Positions 1 through 9,722 of a DNA stretch of 64,000 nucleotides are shown one piece after another (within the stretch, counting starts at the first letter, position 1; each line of letters opens with the position of its first letter). The translations under genes were made by a program, and so were the position numbers. This DNA comes from Mycolicibacterium setense (GTDB taxonomy: Bacteria; Actinomycetota; Actinomycetes; Mycobacteriales; Mycobacteriaceae). The notes beneath the pieces are model-generated. The model ran no database searches. It was not told the origin of the DNA and saw nothing but the letters and a program-made list of their open reading frames with translations. The stretch spans positions 372,001-436,000 of the forward strand of contig NZ_JTJW01000006.1 in assembly GCF_000805385.1 (NCBI RefSeq). Reading direction: 5' to 3'.

Positions 1-557
1 TGCCTGCCGGCCAGAATGTGCTGCGCGCCTTCACCTTTCCATTCGAGAAGGTGCGCGTGCTGATCGTGGGCCAGGACCCCTACCCGACTCCGGGCCATGC
101 CGTCGGCCTCAGTTTTTCGGTGGGTGCCGACGTGCGTCCGCTGCCGCGCAGCCTGTCGAACATCTTCACCGAGTACTCCGAGGATCTGGGATATCCGCTG
201 CCGGCCAACGGCGATCTCACCCCGTGGGCAGAACAAGGAGTGATGCTGCTCAACAGGGTGCTGACGGTGTCCCCGGGCACTCCGGCCTCGCACCGCGGCA
301 AGGGCTGGGAAGCGGTGACCGAATGTGCGATCCGGGCCCTGGTCGCGCGGGAGCAGCCGATGGTTGCCGTGCTGTGGGGCCGGGATGCGTCGACGCTGAA
401 ACCGATGCTCGCCGAAGGTGACTGCGCGACGATCGAATCGCCGCACCCGTCACCGTTGTCGGCGTCGCGCGGATTCTTCGGATCACGCCCGTTCAGCCGG
501 GCCAACGAACTCCTTCAGCAGAAGGGTGCCGATCCGATCGACTGGCGATTGCCCTGA
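1..557 (+). CDS. ung: Uracil-DNA glycosylase (5' end outside the window)
   Basis: Removes uracil from DNA to start base-excision repair in the cytoplasm. The reading frame is open from the first bases of the window (PAGQN before the first GTG at 18), so the gene begins upstream and about 45 residues are missing compared with the usual ~227. The water-activating motif GQDPYP lies at residues 18-23 of the visible GTG-started part, and the HPSPLSA motif that inserts into the minor groove lies near the end. The following gene is convergent with only 5 bases between the two stop codons. Confidence 0.97.
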   Translation, partial: PAGQNVLRAFTFPFEKVRVLIVGQDPYPTPGHAVGLSFSVGADVRPLPRSLSNIFTEYSEDLGYPLPANGDLTPWAEQGVMLLNRVLTVSPGTPASHRGKGWEAVTECAIRALVAREQPMVAVLWGRDASTLKPMLAEGDCATIESPHPSPLSASRGFFGSRPFSRANELLQQKGADPIDWRLP

Positions 558-562
558 GGTGG

Positions 563-901
563 TCACGGCCTGGGGATTGCCGGCGGCTGCGGGATGGCGG
601 GCGGAGCCGGGATCCCCGGTGACGGAATCTCGATGGTCACGTCACCGTTGCCCTCGGTCGGGGAGGGAGGCATCTCAGCGGGCGACGTCGGCGCAGGCGA
701 GACCGGCGTTTCGATGACCGTGGTCTCGGTGCGGGTCGCCGGGCCTTCCGAGGTCACCGGAGCCTCGGTCGTCAACGGAGTCTCCGAGGTGGTGGTGTCG
801 TCGTCGGAGCTGTTGTCACCACACGCGGTCAGCATCGAGCCGACCGCAAGTGCGGCAGCGAACACGTAGAGCGGTGTATGTGATGCACGACATGGAGTCA
901 T
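563..901 (-). CDS. Small Thr/Pro-rich lipoprotein of unknown function
   Basis: A 112-residue protein with a hydrophobic signal sequence (residues ~10-25) ending in the lipobox LTAC, so it is predicted to be lipid-anchored outside the membrane with Cys27 as the acylated residue. The mature part is low complexity, rich in Thr, Ser, Glu and Pro, and ends in PPAIPQPPAIPRP repeats; no enzymatic motif is visible. It probably sits in the cell wall as a flexible tether or a poorly structured exported protein. I do not recognise a named family. It is convergent with ung. Confidence 0.75.
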   Translation of the reverse strand: MTPCRASHTPLYVFAAALAVGSMLTACGDNSSDDDTTTSETPLTTEAPVTSEGPATRTETTVIETPVSPAPTSPAEMPPSPTEGNGDVTIEIPSPGIPAPPAIPQPPAIPRP

Positions 902-971
902 GAGGCCAGCAGATACCCTGCCGTGCCCTCAGGTAAACCAGACTGTCGCGCCACAGGTCAGGCGCGCGACG

Positions 972-1166
972 TCAGCCGCGCGCGACCTTACCGGCCTTGA
1001 TGCAGGAGGTGCAGGCGTTCACGCGCTGCTTGTTGCCACCCGGACGTGACACGGCACGCACCGACTGGATGTTCGGATCCCAGCGTCGGCTGGTCCGCCG
1101 ATGCGAGTGCGACACCGACTTGCCGAAGCCAGGCGCCTTTCCGCAGATATCGCACACGGCAGCCAT
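972..1166 (-). CDS. rpmB: 50S ribosomal protein L28, zinc-binding (C+) form
   Basis: A 64-residue ribosomal protein of the large subunit. It opens with AAVCDICGK and carries a second CTSC pair, so it is the C+ type with four cysteines able to bind zinc, as opposed to the cysteine-free paralogue that mycobacteria make under zinc limitation. The start is fixed by a GAGGAG Shine-Dalgarno just upstream on the minus strand. It is divergent from the DAK-domain gene, as in other mycobacteria. Confidence 0.96.
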   Translation of the reverse strand: MAAVCDICGKAPGFGKSVSHSHRRTSRRWDPNIQSVRAVSRPGGNKQRVNACTSCIKAGKVARG

Positions 1167-1248
1167 ATCAACAACTCCTCGAAATCAGTACTTGGGGGGC
1201 CTGGGCCCACTCGCCGCAAACGGCGGGGCTCGACCCGACAACCTGATC

Positions 1249-1277
1249 AGAATACCGGCAGCCCTGAGGATCGCCAA
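1249..1277 (-). promoter_or_regulatory. Sigma-70-type promoter for rpmB
   Basis: On the minus strand TTGGCG (1277-1272) and TATTCT (1254-1249) are separated by 17 bases, about 80 bases before the rpmB start codon. Element sequence and spacing fit a housekeeping promoter; this is prediction only. Confidence 0.5.
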
Positions 1278-1438
1278 AACGGCTCGTGAACACGATTCCA
1301 GGTTGTCCACAGCCGACGATGCTCTGATCGGGTTTGTCGCTGTCAGTGGATAGGCTGGCGCCACGGCGGTGACCGCGTCGCACACGGGGGTTCGCACCGG
1401 GTTTCGGTGGGGATCTGATTCGGGGATTGGGAGGTCCG

Positions 1439-3073
1439 ATGTCGGCACGGCGGCTGGATGCCCCTGCGCTGCGGGCTTGGGCCCACGCCGCCGTCGATGA
1501 CCTGATCGCGCACACCGACGAGATCAACCGGCTCAACGTCTTCCCGGTGGCCGATGCGGATACCGGGACAAACATGCTGTTCACGATGCGTTCGGCGTGG
1601 GCGCATGTCGATGCCGAGCCGGTCGGCGGGGACATCCCCGCGGTGGCCAGTGCTTTGGCCGCCGGGGCGTTACAGGGCGCGCGGGGCAACTCCGGGGTGA
1701 TTCTGTCGCAGATTCTGCTCGGCCTGGCTGAGGTGATCACCAACGCGGCGGCCCAGCGTGACGGCGCTCTGTCCGCTGTGGACGGCGCGTTGTTCGCCGC
1801 GGCGCTTCGCCATGCCGCAGCACTGGCCGGCACGTCGATGGGTGCACCGGTGCCGGGCACGATCGTGTCGGTGCTGGAGGCCGCGGCCGAGGCCGCCGAG
1901 CGCTGTGCGGCCGAGGGCGGTGATGTCGCCGATGCGGCGGCCGCGGCCGGCGAAGCCGCCTCGGCAGCCCTGGATCGCACTCCGCAGCAACTCGACGTGC
2001 TGGCCAAGGCCGGCGTGGTCGATTCCGGTGGGCGTGGCCTGCTCGTCCTGCTCGACGCGATGACGGCGACGCTGGTCGGCCACGCTCCCCGCCGGCCGGT
2101 CTACGCCCCGGCCGCACCCCCAGCGGCGTCGGCAGACCTGGCCGCCTCTGAGGCACCGCCGCAGTTCGAGGTCATGTATCTGCTGACCGGATGCGGCGCC
2201 TCCGCCGTCGAGGGACTGCGCGCGACGCTGGAGCAGATGGGTGAGTCGGTGGCGATCGCCGCCTCGGGCAGTGATCAGTTTTCGGTCCACGTCCATGTGG
2301 ATGACGCCGGGGCGGCGGTCGAGGCCGGCCTCGGGGTGGGGTCGCTGAGCCGCATCCAGATCACCGCGCTGACCGGCGCTCCGAGCGTGAAGTCCGCCGG
2401 TGGCTGGGCCCGCGAACGGGCGGTGCTGGCCGTCGTCGACGGGGACGGCGGCGTCGAACTGTTCGCGGGGGAGGGTGCGCACGTGCTGCGGCCCGAGGAG
2501 GGCGAGCCGATCAGCGCCCAACAGTTGCTGCGCTCCTTGATCGACGTGGGCGCCGCCCAGGTGATGGTGCTGCCCAACGGATACGTCGCCGCCGAGGAGT
2601 TGGTGGCCGGCTGCACCGCAGCGATCGGCTGGGGTATCGACGTCGTACCGGTGCCGGCCGGTTCGATGGTGCAGGGGCTGGCCGCGCTGGCTGTCCACGA
2701 TGAGAGTCGGCAGGCAGTCGACGACGGTTACACCATGGCGCGGGCGGCCGCGGGCGCGCGGCACGGGACGGTGCGCGTCGCCACCGAAGAGGCGTTGACC
2801 TGGGCGGGCGGATGCAAACCGGGTGACGGGCTCGGCATTGCCGGCGACGAGGTGTTGATCGTCGGGTCCGACATCACCGCGGCTGCTGCCGGCTTGATCG
2901 ACCTGCTGATGGTGGCAGGTGGTGAGCTGATCACGGTGCTGACCGGTGAGGGTGTGGATGGCGCCGTGGGGGAGGCGTTGCAGGCGCACGTGCACCGCGA
3001 GCACCTCGGCGCCGAGTTGGTCACTTATCACACCGGCCACCGTGGAGACGCCTTGCTGATCGGGGTGGAATAG
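1439..3073 (+). CDS. DAK1/DegV-type kinase, fatty-acid kinase FakA-like
   Basis: About 544 residues, related to YloV/FakA and Rv2974c. The N-terminal DAK-like domain carries the nucleotide/Mg site PVADADTGTNM and the GARGNSGVILSQ glycine motif, as in the kinase subunit that phosphorylates FakB-bound fatty acids in Firmicutes; the C-terminal half resembles the FakA regulatory region. ATG at 1439 is chosen over the TTG at 1427 because GGGAGG lies 5 bases before it. The stop overlaps the GTG of recG (TAGTG), so the two are translationally coupled. The substrate in mycobacteria is inferred, and no FakB-like DegV protein is visible nearby. Confidence 0.85.
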   Translation: MSARRLDAPALRAWAHAAVDDLIAHTDEINRLNVFPVADADTGTNMLFTMRSAWAHVDAEPVGGDIPAVASALAAGALQGARGNSGVILSQILLGLAEVITNAAAQRDGALSAVDGALFAAALRHAAALAGTSMGAPVPGTIVSVLEAAAEAAERCAAEGGDVADAAAAAGEAASAALDRTPQQLDVLAKAGVVDSGGRGLLVLLDAMTATLVGHAPRRPVYAPAAPPAASADLAASEAPPQFEVMYLLTGCGASAVEGLRATLEQMGESVAIAASGSDQFSVHVHVDDAGAAVEAGLGVGSLSRIQITALTGAPSVKSAGGWARERAVLAVVDGDGGVELFAGEGAHVLRPEEGEPISAQQLLRSLIDVGAAQVMVLPNGYVAAEELVAGCTAAIGWGIDVVPVPAGSMVQGLAALAVHDESRQAVDDGYTMARAAAGARHGTVRVATEEALTWAGGCKPGDGLGIAGDEVLIVGSDITAAAAGLIDLLMVAGGELITVLTGEGVDGAVGEALQAHVHREHLGAELVTYHTGHRGDALLIGVE

Positions 3074-5307
3074 TGGCCGCCCTCGGTGATCGGCTCGACT
3101 TCATCCTCGGCAAGAAGGGCGCCGACAAGCTCTTCGACAATTTCGGTCTGCGCACCGTCAACGACCTGCTGCGCCACTATCCCCGCAAATACAGCGAGGG
3201 CATGTCGGTACGTGGTGAGGACGACGCCCTCGACCTCGAGGAAGGTGAGCACGTCACGTTCGTCGACGTGGTGACCGACACCAAAGACGGGTTCATGCGC
3301 AGCCAACCCGGCAAGCGTGCCCGCAAATGGCTGCGCGTCACGCTGGGAGAACACCGGCCCAAGGTGACCGCCACGTTCTTCAACGCCGGCTGGATGATCG
3401 ATCAACTGCCAACCGGAACCCGGATCATGCTGTCGGGTGAGGTCGGATTCTTCAAGGGCGCAATGCAATTGACGCACCCGGCCTATCTGGTGCTCGATTC
3501 CCCGACCGGCAAGACCCCCGGCAGCAAGGCGATGAAGGCGATCGCCACCAGCTCAGGGGCGACGGGTGACGAATTGCTGTCGGCGTTCGAGCGGGACTTC
3601 TTCCCGATCTATCCGGCCAGCGCCAAGGTACAGAGCTGGGACATCTACGCCTGCGTGCGTCAGGTGTTGGACGTGCTCGACCCCGTCCCGGAGCCGCTTC
3701 CGGAATCCTTTGTGCGCGAGCGGGATCTGATGAGTGAGGACGAGGCGCTCCGGGCCATCCACCTGGCCGAGAACTCGGTCGACCGGGATCGGGCTATGGA
3801 GCGCTTGACCTACGACGAGGCGATCGGCCTGCAGTGGGGTCTGGTGGCACGGCGCTACGGCGAGCTCAGCGAATCCGGGCCCGTCGCGGTGCGCAGGACC
3901 GACGGACTTGCCGCCGAGATGGCGACCCGCCTGCCGTTTGCGCTCACGCAGGGCCAGGCCGAGGTGCTCGACGTGATCTCGGACGAACTGGCCGCGACGC
4001 GTCCGATGAACCGGATGCTGCAGGGCGAGGTCGGCTCGGGCAAGACGATCGTCTCGGTGTTGGCCATGCTGCAGATGGTCGATGCCGGCTACCAATGTGC
4101 CCTGCTGGCGCCGACGGAAGTGCTTGCCGCCCAGCATGCCCGGTCGGTCCGCGACGTCCTGGGGCCGCTGGCCATGGCGGGCCAACTCGGTGGGGCCGAG
4201 CACGGTACCCGGGTTGCGCTGCTGACGGGTTCGATGACGCCGCAGCAGAAGCGGGAGGCTCGCGGCGAAGTGGCCTCCGGCGCGGCGGGCATCGTCATCG
4301 GTACCCACGCACTGCTGCAGGAGGCCGTGGAGTTCCACAACCTCGGGATGGTCGTGGTCGACGAGCAACACCGATTCGGGGTCGAGCAGCGGGATACCTT
4401 GCGCGCCAAGGCACGTGACGGGGTCACCCCCCATCTGCTGGTGATGACCGCGACGCCGATTCCGCGCACGGTAGCACTGACTGTCTACGGTGACCTGGAA
4501 ACCTCGACGTTGCGCGAGCTTCCCCGCGGTCGCCAGCCCATCACGACCAACACCATCTTCGTCTCGCAGAAGCCGACCTGGCTGGACCGGGCGTGGGCCC
4601 GGATCCGGGAGGAAGTCGGCGCCGGCCGCCAGGCCTATGTGGTGGCCTCGCGCATCGACGAGTCGGACAAGTCCAAGGACAACAACGATGGCGAGGGCGG
4701 CCCCCCGCCGGTCACGGTCCTCGAACTGTTCGACCGACTCGGCGCGGGACCATTGGCAGGGTTGCGGCTCGGCCTCATGCACGGCCGGCTGTCCGGGGAG
4801 GACAAGGACCTGGTCATGGGCGCGTTCCGCGCGGGAGAGATCGATGTTCTGGTGTGCACCACGGTGATTGAGGTCGGTGTCGACGTGCCCAATGCCACCG
4901 TCATGGTGGTGATGGATTCCGACCGTTTCGGGATCAGCCAGCTTCATCAGCTGCGCGGCAGGATCGGTCGCGGTCAGCATCCCAGTCTGTGTCTGCTCGC
5001 CACCCGGTTGCCGGAGACCTCGAAGGCCGGCGAACGGATCAAAGCCGTCGCTGCCACGCTCGACGGGTTCGCCCTGGCCGATCTCGATCTGCGGGAGCGT
5101 CGTGAGGGGGATGTGCTGGGGCTCAACCAGTCCGGGCGCACAATCAATCTGCGTTTTCTGTCGCTCGCCGATCACCTGGGTGTGATCACCGACGCCCGGG
5201 AGTTCTGCGAGTCGCTGTATGAGAAAAGCCCTGACGATCCCGGGATGGCACTTCTGGCGGCCCAATTCGTCGACACCGACCGCGTCGAATACCTGGACAA
5301 GGCATGA
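3073..5307 (+). CDS. recG: ATP-dependent DNA helicase RecG
   Basis: Double-strand DNA translocase that reverses stalled forks and branch-migrates Holliday junctions. At 744 residues it is close to the family norm. An N-terminal OB-fold wedge region is followed by Walker A GEVGSGKT (residues ~319-326), the DEQH-type motif VVVDEQHRFG, motif III TATPIPRT, and the C-terminal motifs VIEVGVDVPNA and QLRGRIGRG. It starts with GTG overlapping the previous stop and overlaps the next gene by 4 bases, so the three genes form one transcription unit. Confidence 0.97.
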   Translation: MAALGDRLDFILGKKGADKLFDNFGLRTVNDLLRHYPRKYSEGMSVRGEDDALDLEEGEHVTFVDVVTDTKDGFMRSQPGKRARKWLRVTLGEHRPKVTATFFNAGWMIDQLPTGTRIMLSGEVGFFKGAMQLTHPAYLVLDSPTGKTPGSKAMKAIATSSGATGDELLSAFERDFFPIYPASAKVQSWDIYACVRQVLDVLDPVPEPLPESFVRERDLMSEDEALRAIHLAENSVDRDRAMERLTYDEAIGLQWGLVARRYGELSESGPVAVRRTDGLAAEMATRLPFALTQGQAEVLDVISDELAATRPMNRMLQGEVGSGKTIVSVLAMLQMVDAGYQCALLAPTEVLAAQHARSVRDVLGPLAMAGQLGGAEHGTRVALLTGSMTPQQKREARGEVASGAAGIVIGTHALLQEAVEFHNLGMVVVDEQHRFGVEQRDTLRAKARDGVTPHLLVMTATPIPRTVALTVYGDLETSTLRELPRGRQPITTNTIFVSQKPTWLDRAWARIREEVGAGRQAYVVASRIDESDKSKDNNDGEGGPPPVTVLELFDRLGAGPLAGLRLGLMHGRLSGEDKDLVMGAFRAGEIDVLVCTTVIEVGVDVPNATVMVVMDSDRFGISQLHQLRGRIGRGQHPSLCLLATRLPETSKAGERIKAVAATLDGFALADLDLRERREGDVLGLNQSGRTINLRFLSLADHLGVITDAREFCESLYEKSPDDPGMALLAAQFVDTDRVEYLDKA

Positions 5308-6011
5308 CCCGACGCCGGGTGTGGTGGCTGGCCGCCGCCGTCGCACTCGCGGTGGTGGTCGCCGTTCAGGTGAGCATGTCGTCCGACCGCTCGTCGCGGT
5401 TCGCCGCGCAGGCGCAGCCGCCCACCGTCGCTCCCGGGTTCGATCTGTTGGCCGGAGTGCCAGAGGTGCCGGTCCGCTTACACGGCAACGACTATCGCCG
5501 CGCGGCGTTCGGTGAGTCCTGGGACGACGACAACAGCGCGCCCGGCGGACACAACGGCTGCGACACCCGTAACGACATCCTCAACCGCGACCTCGTCGAC
5601 AAGACATTCGTCGCGATCAAGCGGTGTCCCGCCGCGGTGGCGACGGGCACGCTGCACGATCCCTACACCAACGCGGTGGTGCCGTTCGTGCGCGGCAATC
5701 AGACGGGTGCCTCGGTGCAGATCGACCACCTGGTGCCGCTGGCGTTGGCCTGGGACCTCGGAGCCCGGGACTGGCCCGACGACCTGCGACTGCGGTTCGC
5801 CAACGACCCGGCCAATCTGCTGGCGGTAGGCGGTAAGGCCAACCAGGACAAGGGGGATCAGGAGCCGGCCCACTGGATGCCGCCGAACCAGGCGTTCTGG
5901 TGTCAGTATGCGGTGCAGTTCGTCGAGGTGCTGCGTGGCTATGCGCTTCCGGTCGACACCGCGTCGGCCGGGGTGCTGCGTGAAGCGGTCGCCACCTGCC
6001 CGACGAGCTGA
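5304..6011 (+). CDS. Exported HNH nuclease (GmrSD C-terminal-like fold)
   Basis: A 235-residue protein with an N-terminal hydrophobic helix (residues ~7-23), so it is exported or membrane-anchored. The nuclease core shows IDHLVPLALAWDLGA, with the DH pair of the beta-beta-alpha metal site, followed by FANDPANLLAVGGKANQDKGD, with the Asn and Lys/Asp typical of DUF1524/HNH nucleases. Four cysteines in the exported part could form disulfides. It overlaps recG by the ATGA motif, the position of Rv2972c in M. tuberculosis. Being secreted, it more likely degrades external DNA than takes part in RecG repair. Confidence 0.85.
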   Translation: MTRRRVWWLAAAVALAVVVAVQVSMSSDRSSRFAAQAQPPTVAPGFDLLAGVPEVPVRLHGNDYRRAAFGESWDDDNSAPGGHNGCDTRNDILNRDLVDKTFVAIKRCPAAVATGTLHDPYTNAVVPFVRGNQTGASVQIDHLVPLALAWDLGARDWPDDLRLRFANDPANLLAVGGKANQDKGDQEPAHWMPPNQAFWCQYAVQFVEVLRGYALPVDTASAGVLREAVATCPTS

Positions 6012-6017
6012 GGTTGG

Positions 6018-6860
6018 TCAGCCGGTGAAAGTCGCCGGGTCGGGCCGGAACCGGGTGCCGTCGTCCAGGCCGTTGAGGCTGTCCATCTGCTCGGCGGTCA
6101 GCTCGAACCCGAACACGTCGAGGTTGGACGCGATCCGTTCCGGGTTGGTCGACCGGGAGATGACGATGTTGCCCAGCTGGATACTCCAGCGGATCAGCAC
6201 CTGCGCAGGCGTCCTACCGTGCGCGTCGGCGATGGCCGTGACAGCCGGGTTGTCGAGCAGGTTGCCGACCCCGAGCGGGCTGTAGGCCTCGGTGACGACG
6301 TTGTACTGGGCATTGGCCGCGCGCCAGGTGCTCTGGTTGAGCAGCGGGTGCAGCTCGATCTGATTGACCGCGGGTGCCGTGAAGGTCAGGTCGACGATCG
6401 TCGAGAGATTCTCGGGGCTGAAGTTGGACACCCCGGTCGAGCGCGCGAGCCCTTCCTGCTTGAGCGCCATCAGCCCGCCCCAGCTGTCGACGTACTTGCC
6501 GATGTCGCTGCCCGGCCAATGGATCAGGTAGATGTCCACGTAGTCCAGGCCGAGGCGCTCCAAGCTGGCCCGCCCGGCGTTCTGGGACGACTGGAAACCG
6601 TGATCGGTCACGGCCAGCTTGGTGGTGACCGACAACTCCTCGCGCGGAATGCCCGATGCCGCAATGGCACGCCCCACGCCCGCCTCGTTGCCGTACGCGG
6701 CAGCCGTGTCGATCAACCGGTGGCCTGCCTCCAGCGCCGCGGACACCACGCGCTCTGCCTCGGCATCCGAGAGGCCGCCGACACCAAGGCCGACGACGGG
6801 CATCGTACGGTCGTCGTTGAGCGTGACGGTGGGAATCGCAGCCCCGTCCGAGGAGGTCAT
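6018..6860 (-). CDS. Aldo/keto reductase (first of a tandem pair)
   Basis: An NADPH-dependent carbonyl reductase of 280 residues with a TIM-barrel fold. The catalytic tetrad is visible: Asp in [11 protein letters not shown], Tyr in the same motif, Lys in VTTKLAV and His in YLIHWPG. The NADPH-binding element [13 protein letters not shown] is near the C-terminus. It lies 5 bases downstream of a second, clearly paralogous reductase, so they are cotranscribed and arose by tandem duplication; M. tuberculosis has one (Rv2971). The substrate is unknown, with small aldehydes or methylglyoxal plausible. Confidence 0.93.
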   Translation of the reverse strand: MTSSDGAAIPTVTLNDDRTMPVVGLGVGGLSDAEAERVVSAALEAGHRLIDTAAAYGNEAGVGRAIAASGIPREELSVTTKLAVTDHGFQSSQNAGRASLERLGLDYVDIYLIHWPGSDIGKYVDSWGGLMALKQEGLARSTGVSNFSPENLSTIVDLTFTAPAVNQIELHPLLNQSTWRAANAQYNVVTEAYSPLGVGNLLDNPAVTAIADAHGRTPAQVLIRWSIQLGNIVISRSTNPERIASNLDVFGFELTAEQMDSLNGLDDGTRFRPDPATFTG

Positions 6861-6865
6861 GTCAC

Positions 6866-7708
6866 CTATCCTGTGAAGTTGAAGGTTCGGGGATCGGGCC
6901 CCAGGCGTGTGTTGGTATCCAACGTGGCGATGGCCGCCATGTCCGTTTCGTCCAAATCGAAATCGAACACGTCGAAGTTACTCACAATCCGCTCGGGGTT
7001 GACCGACTTGGGGATGACGATATTACCCAGATGTATATGCCACCTAATCAGTACCTGTGCGGGGGTTTTACCGTGCCGTTCGGCGATGCCGGAGACCACC
7101 GGATCGGTGAGCAGGGACCCCTGACCGAGCGGGCTCCACGCCTCTGTGGCGATGCCCAATCTGGCGTGGACCTCGCGAAGCTCGTGTTGCGGTAGCAGCG
7201 GATGCAATTCGATCTGATTGACCGCAGGCACGATGCCCGTGGAGTCGATGAGCACGGTGAGGTGCTCGGGCTCGAAGTTGCTCACCCCGATCGAACGCAC
7301 CCGGCCCTGATCGTGCAGGTGCGCGAAGGCCTTGAACGTGTCGACATAGTCGTTGTTGGCCGGCACCGGCCAATGGATCAGATACAGATCGAGGTAGTCG
7401 ACACCGAGCCGGTCCAGGCTCGCGTCGAACGCGGCCAGCGTCGCGTCATACCCCTGATCGCTGTTCCACAGCTTGGTCACCAGGAACACGTCCTCGCGGG
7501 GCACGCCGGAGTTGACCAGGCCACGGCCGGTCTCTGCCTCGTTGCGGTACGCGGCGGCGGTGTCGATGTGCCGGTAACCGGCCTGCAGGGCCGCGGTCAC
7601 CGCGCGCTCGGTCTCCTCGGCAGGGGTCTGCCAAACCCCCAACCCGACTTGCGGTATCGAATTACCGTCGTTGAGCGTGACACGAGGACTCGAAGAGGGA
7701 GCAGCCAT
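6866..7708 (-). CDS. Aldo/keto reductase (Rv2971-like)
   Basis: 280 residues with the same tetrad as its neighbour ([23 protein letters not shown]) and the cofactor motif [13 protein letters not shown]. It starts at the ATG whose complement overlaps the start codon of lipN: both starts share the four bases CATG at 7706-7709, so there is no intergenic space between these divergent genes. There is no evident Shine-Dalgarno on this strand, which suggests leaderless translation or a start slightly inside. Confidence 0.93.
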   Translation of the reverse strand: MAAPSSSPRVTLNDGNSIPQVGLGVWQTPAEETERAVTAALQAGYRHIDTAAAYRNEAETGRGLVNSGVPREDVFLVTKLWNSDQGYDATLAAFDASLDRLGVDYLDLYLIHWPVPANNDYVDTFKAFAHLHDQGRVRSIGVSNFEPEHLTVLIDSTGIVPAVNQIELHPLLPQHELREVHARLGIATEAWSPLGQGSLLTDPVVSGIAERHGKTPAQVLIRWHIHLGNIVIPKSVNPERIVSNFDVFDFDLDETDMAAIATLDTNTRLGPDPRTFNFTG

Positions 7709-8843
7709 GACTGAAAGTCTGCCAGGCGGACCAGCCCGAGGCGGAGCTGATGGTCAGCGGCATGACGCGATCAGACAGATGCTGCTCGCGCGGGCGACCG
7801 CATTCACCTTGGCTGCGATTCCCCGGATGTCGGATCGGACCAAGCGAATGCTGCTGGGCGGGCGTTCGGTCGTCGTCGACGGCAACACCTTGGACACCAC
7901 CTTGCAATTCACCCTGGCCGCCGAACGCGCGGCCGGCGTCGGCGGTCTGGTCGCCGATTACCGGCCCGGCGTCGGTGTCGACGTCTCACGGGCCGCACTA
8001 CGTGCCACGGCCGCCATGATGAAGGTCCGGATCCACGCGGACGTGAGCGACATTTCGATTCCCGGGCCCGCCGGGCCGATCCCGGCGCGACGGTACGTCC
8101 CCGACGGCACCGGATCCTCGCCGATCTCGGCGTTGCTGCTGTACTTCCACGGCGGCGGCTTCGTGATCGGTGACCTCGACACCCACGACAGCCTGTGCCG
8201 GCTGATCTGCCGGGACGGCGGAATCCAGGTGATCTCCGTCGACTACCGGCTGGCCCCCGAGCACAAGGCGCCGGCTGCCGTCGACGACGCCTACGCCGCC
8301 TACCGCTGGGCACTGGACCACGCCGCCGGTCTGGGTGCCACCCGCATCGTGATCGGGGGAGACAGCGCGGGCGGCAACCTGGCCGCCGTGGTGGCCCAGC
8401 AGGCTCGGGACTCCGAACTGCCGCTGCCTGCGCTGCAGCTGCTCCTGTACCCGGCCACCGACTGGTCCAGCGAGACGCGATCCAAGACGCTGTTCTCCGA
8501 CGGCTTCTTCCTGGAGAAGCGTGACATGGACTGGTTTGCCGGGCACTACCTCGACGGCGCCGAGGTGTCGGCCGAGGATCCGCTGGTCTCACCGTTGCTC
8601 AGTGAGGATCTTTCCGGGCTGCCGCCCGCTCTGGTGGTCACCGCCGGGTTCGACCCGTTGCGCGATGAGGGCAACCGGTACGCCAGGGCGATGCAGGATG
8701 CCGGGGTGGTGGTGGACCTCCGTGAGGAGCGGTCGATGATCCACGCGTTCGCCAACTTCTTCCCGCTGGGAGGCGGCAGCGCCACTGCCATGGGCGCGCT
8801 GATCTCCGCGCTGCGCGCCCATCTCAGCCACGCCGAAAGTTGA
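7707..8843 (+). CDS. lipN: Alpha/beta hydrolase of the hormone-sensitive lipase family
   Basis: Esterase/lipase of the HSL (lipase/esterase group IV) family. The oxyanion-hole motif FHGGGF is near residue 150, the nucleophile elbow GDSAGG near residue 219, and the catalytic Asp (DPLRDEG) and His (IHAFAN) follow in order. The ATG at 7707 is preferred to an upstream TTG because GAAGAGGGA lies just ahead and because LipN of M. tuberculosis also begins MTKSLPG. It is divergent from, and overlaps the start of, the aldo/keto reductase. It probably cleaves short-chain esters in the cytoplasm. Confidence 0.93.
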   Translation: MTESLPGGPARGGADGQRHDAIRQMLLARATAFTLAAIPRMSDRTKRMLLGGRSVVVDGNTLDTTLQFTLAAERAAGVGGLVADYRPGVGVDVSRAALRATAAMMKVRIHADVSDISIPGPAGPIPARRYVPDGTGSSPISALLLYFHGGGFVIGDLDTHDSLCRLICRDGGIQVISVDYRLAPEHKAPAAVDDAYAAYRWALDHAAGLGATRIVIGGDSAGGNLAAVVAQQARDSELPLPALQLLLYPATDWSSETRSKTLFSDGFFLEKRDMDWFAGHYLDGAEVSAEDPLVSPLLSEDLSGLPPALVVTAGFDPLRDEGNRYARAMQDAGVVVDLREERSMIHAFANFFPLGGGSATAMGALISALRAHLSHAES

Positions 8844-8857
8844 CCTGTCGACGCCGG

Positions 8858-8863
8858 TACGCT
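8858..8863 (+). promoter_or_regulatory. Candidate -10 element of a leaderless transcript (DsbA-like gene)
   Basis: TACGCT fits the mycobacterial TANNNT -10 pattern and lies 7 bases before the GTG start, the geometry of leaderless mRNAs. No Shine-Dalgarno is visible before this GTG. Confidence 0.4.
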
Positions 8864-8870
8864 TGTCGAC

Positions 8871-9722
8871 GTGGCCAAACCGAAGAAGACCGCGAAGTAC
8901 GACCTCAAGGCGGCTGACCGCAAGCGCAACCTGTGGGTGCAGATCGGGCTGACAGCCGTGGTGGTGCTGTTCGCCGCCGGTCTGGTGCTCTACATCGTGA
9001 CGACCGGCCACAAGCGGCCGGCCTCCGGGGAAGCCCGAGCGGTGCACGTCTCGGCGCCCAACGTGATCACCAAAGAGGGCACCTCGGAGCCCAAGGTGAC
9101 ACTGAGCCTCTACGAGGATTTCCTGTGCCCCGCGTGCGGTCATCTGGAGCAGCAGTTCGGCCCGACCATCAACAAGCTCATCGACACCGGTGCCGTGGCC
9201 GTCGACTACCACATGGTGGCGATCCTCGACAAGGCCGGCAACGGCTACTCGTCGCGGGCCGGTGGCGCCGCGTACTGCGTCGCCGACGAGTCCGTCGACG
9301 CGTTCCGCCGCTTCCACTCGGCGCTCTACACGCCCGGAATCCAGCCGGAGGAGGGCGGCGGTGTCTACCCGGACAACGCCCGGATCATCGAACTCGCGCG
9401 CCAGGCCGGTGCCGCCGGTGAAGTGCCCGACTGCATCACCAAGGGTCGCTATGTGGAGATGGTGCAGGGCATGGCCGCAGCCACCGGTATCAACTCGACA
9501 CCGACAGTTCGCTTCAACGGCGAGGACTACGACCCGACCACTCCTGACGCGCTGATCGCGAAAGTCAAAGAGGTCGTCGGCGACCTGCCCGCGCTGAAGG
9601 GCCCGGCCCCCGGCCCCGGCGCACCCGCAGCCCCCGCGCCGGGCGCACCGGCCCCTGCCGCACCCGCTCCCGCCCCGGCGCCCGCTCCGGCCGCACCCGC
9701 CCCGGCGCCGGCCAACCCATGA
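8871..9722 (+). CDS. Membrane-anchored DsbA-like thiol-disulfide oxidoreductase
   Basis: Forms disulfides in exported proteins. A cytoplasmic basic stretch, one transmembrane helix (residues ~22-45) and an extracellular thioredoxin fold with the redox motif CPAC are seen; a cis-Pro region occurs at STPTVRFNG, and a second cysteine pair (YCVAD and DCITK) is present as in mycobacterial DsbA-like proteins. The last ~50 residues are almost only Ala, Pro and Gly, unlike the catalytic fold. The stop overlaps the start of the VKOR gene (ATGA), so the oxidase and its re-oxidant are cotranslated. Counterpart: Rv2969c. Confidence 0.93.
   Translation: MAKPKKTAKYDLKAADRKRNLWVQIGLTAVVVLFAAGLVLYIVTTGHKRPASGEARAVHVSAPNVITKEGTSEPKVTLSLYEDFLCPACGHLEQQFGPTINKLIDTGAVAVDYHMVAILDKAGNGYSSRAGGAAYCVADESVDAFRRFHSALYTPGIQPEEGGGVYPDNARIIELARQAGAAGEVPDCITKGRYVEMVQGMAAATGINSTPTVRFNGEDYDPTTPDALIAKVKEVVGDLPALKGPAPGPGAPAAPAPGAPAPAAPAPAPAPAPAAPAPAPANP

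Noticed and set aside
1670..3040. 456-residue open frame antisense to the DAK-type gene
   Set aside because: High-GC shadow: no family motifs, no Shine-Dalgarno, and the plus-strand protein has intact domains.
3553..5346. 597-residue open frame antisense to recG
   Set aside because: Composition (His, Gly, Arg, Gln-rich) typical of antisense GC-rich frames; recG is clearly coding.
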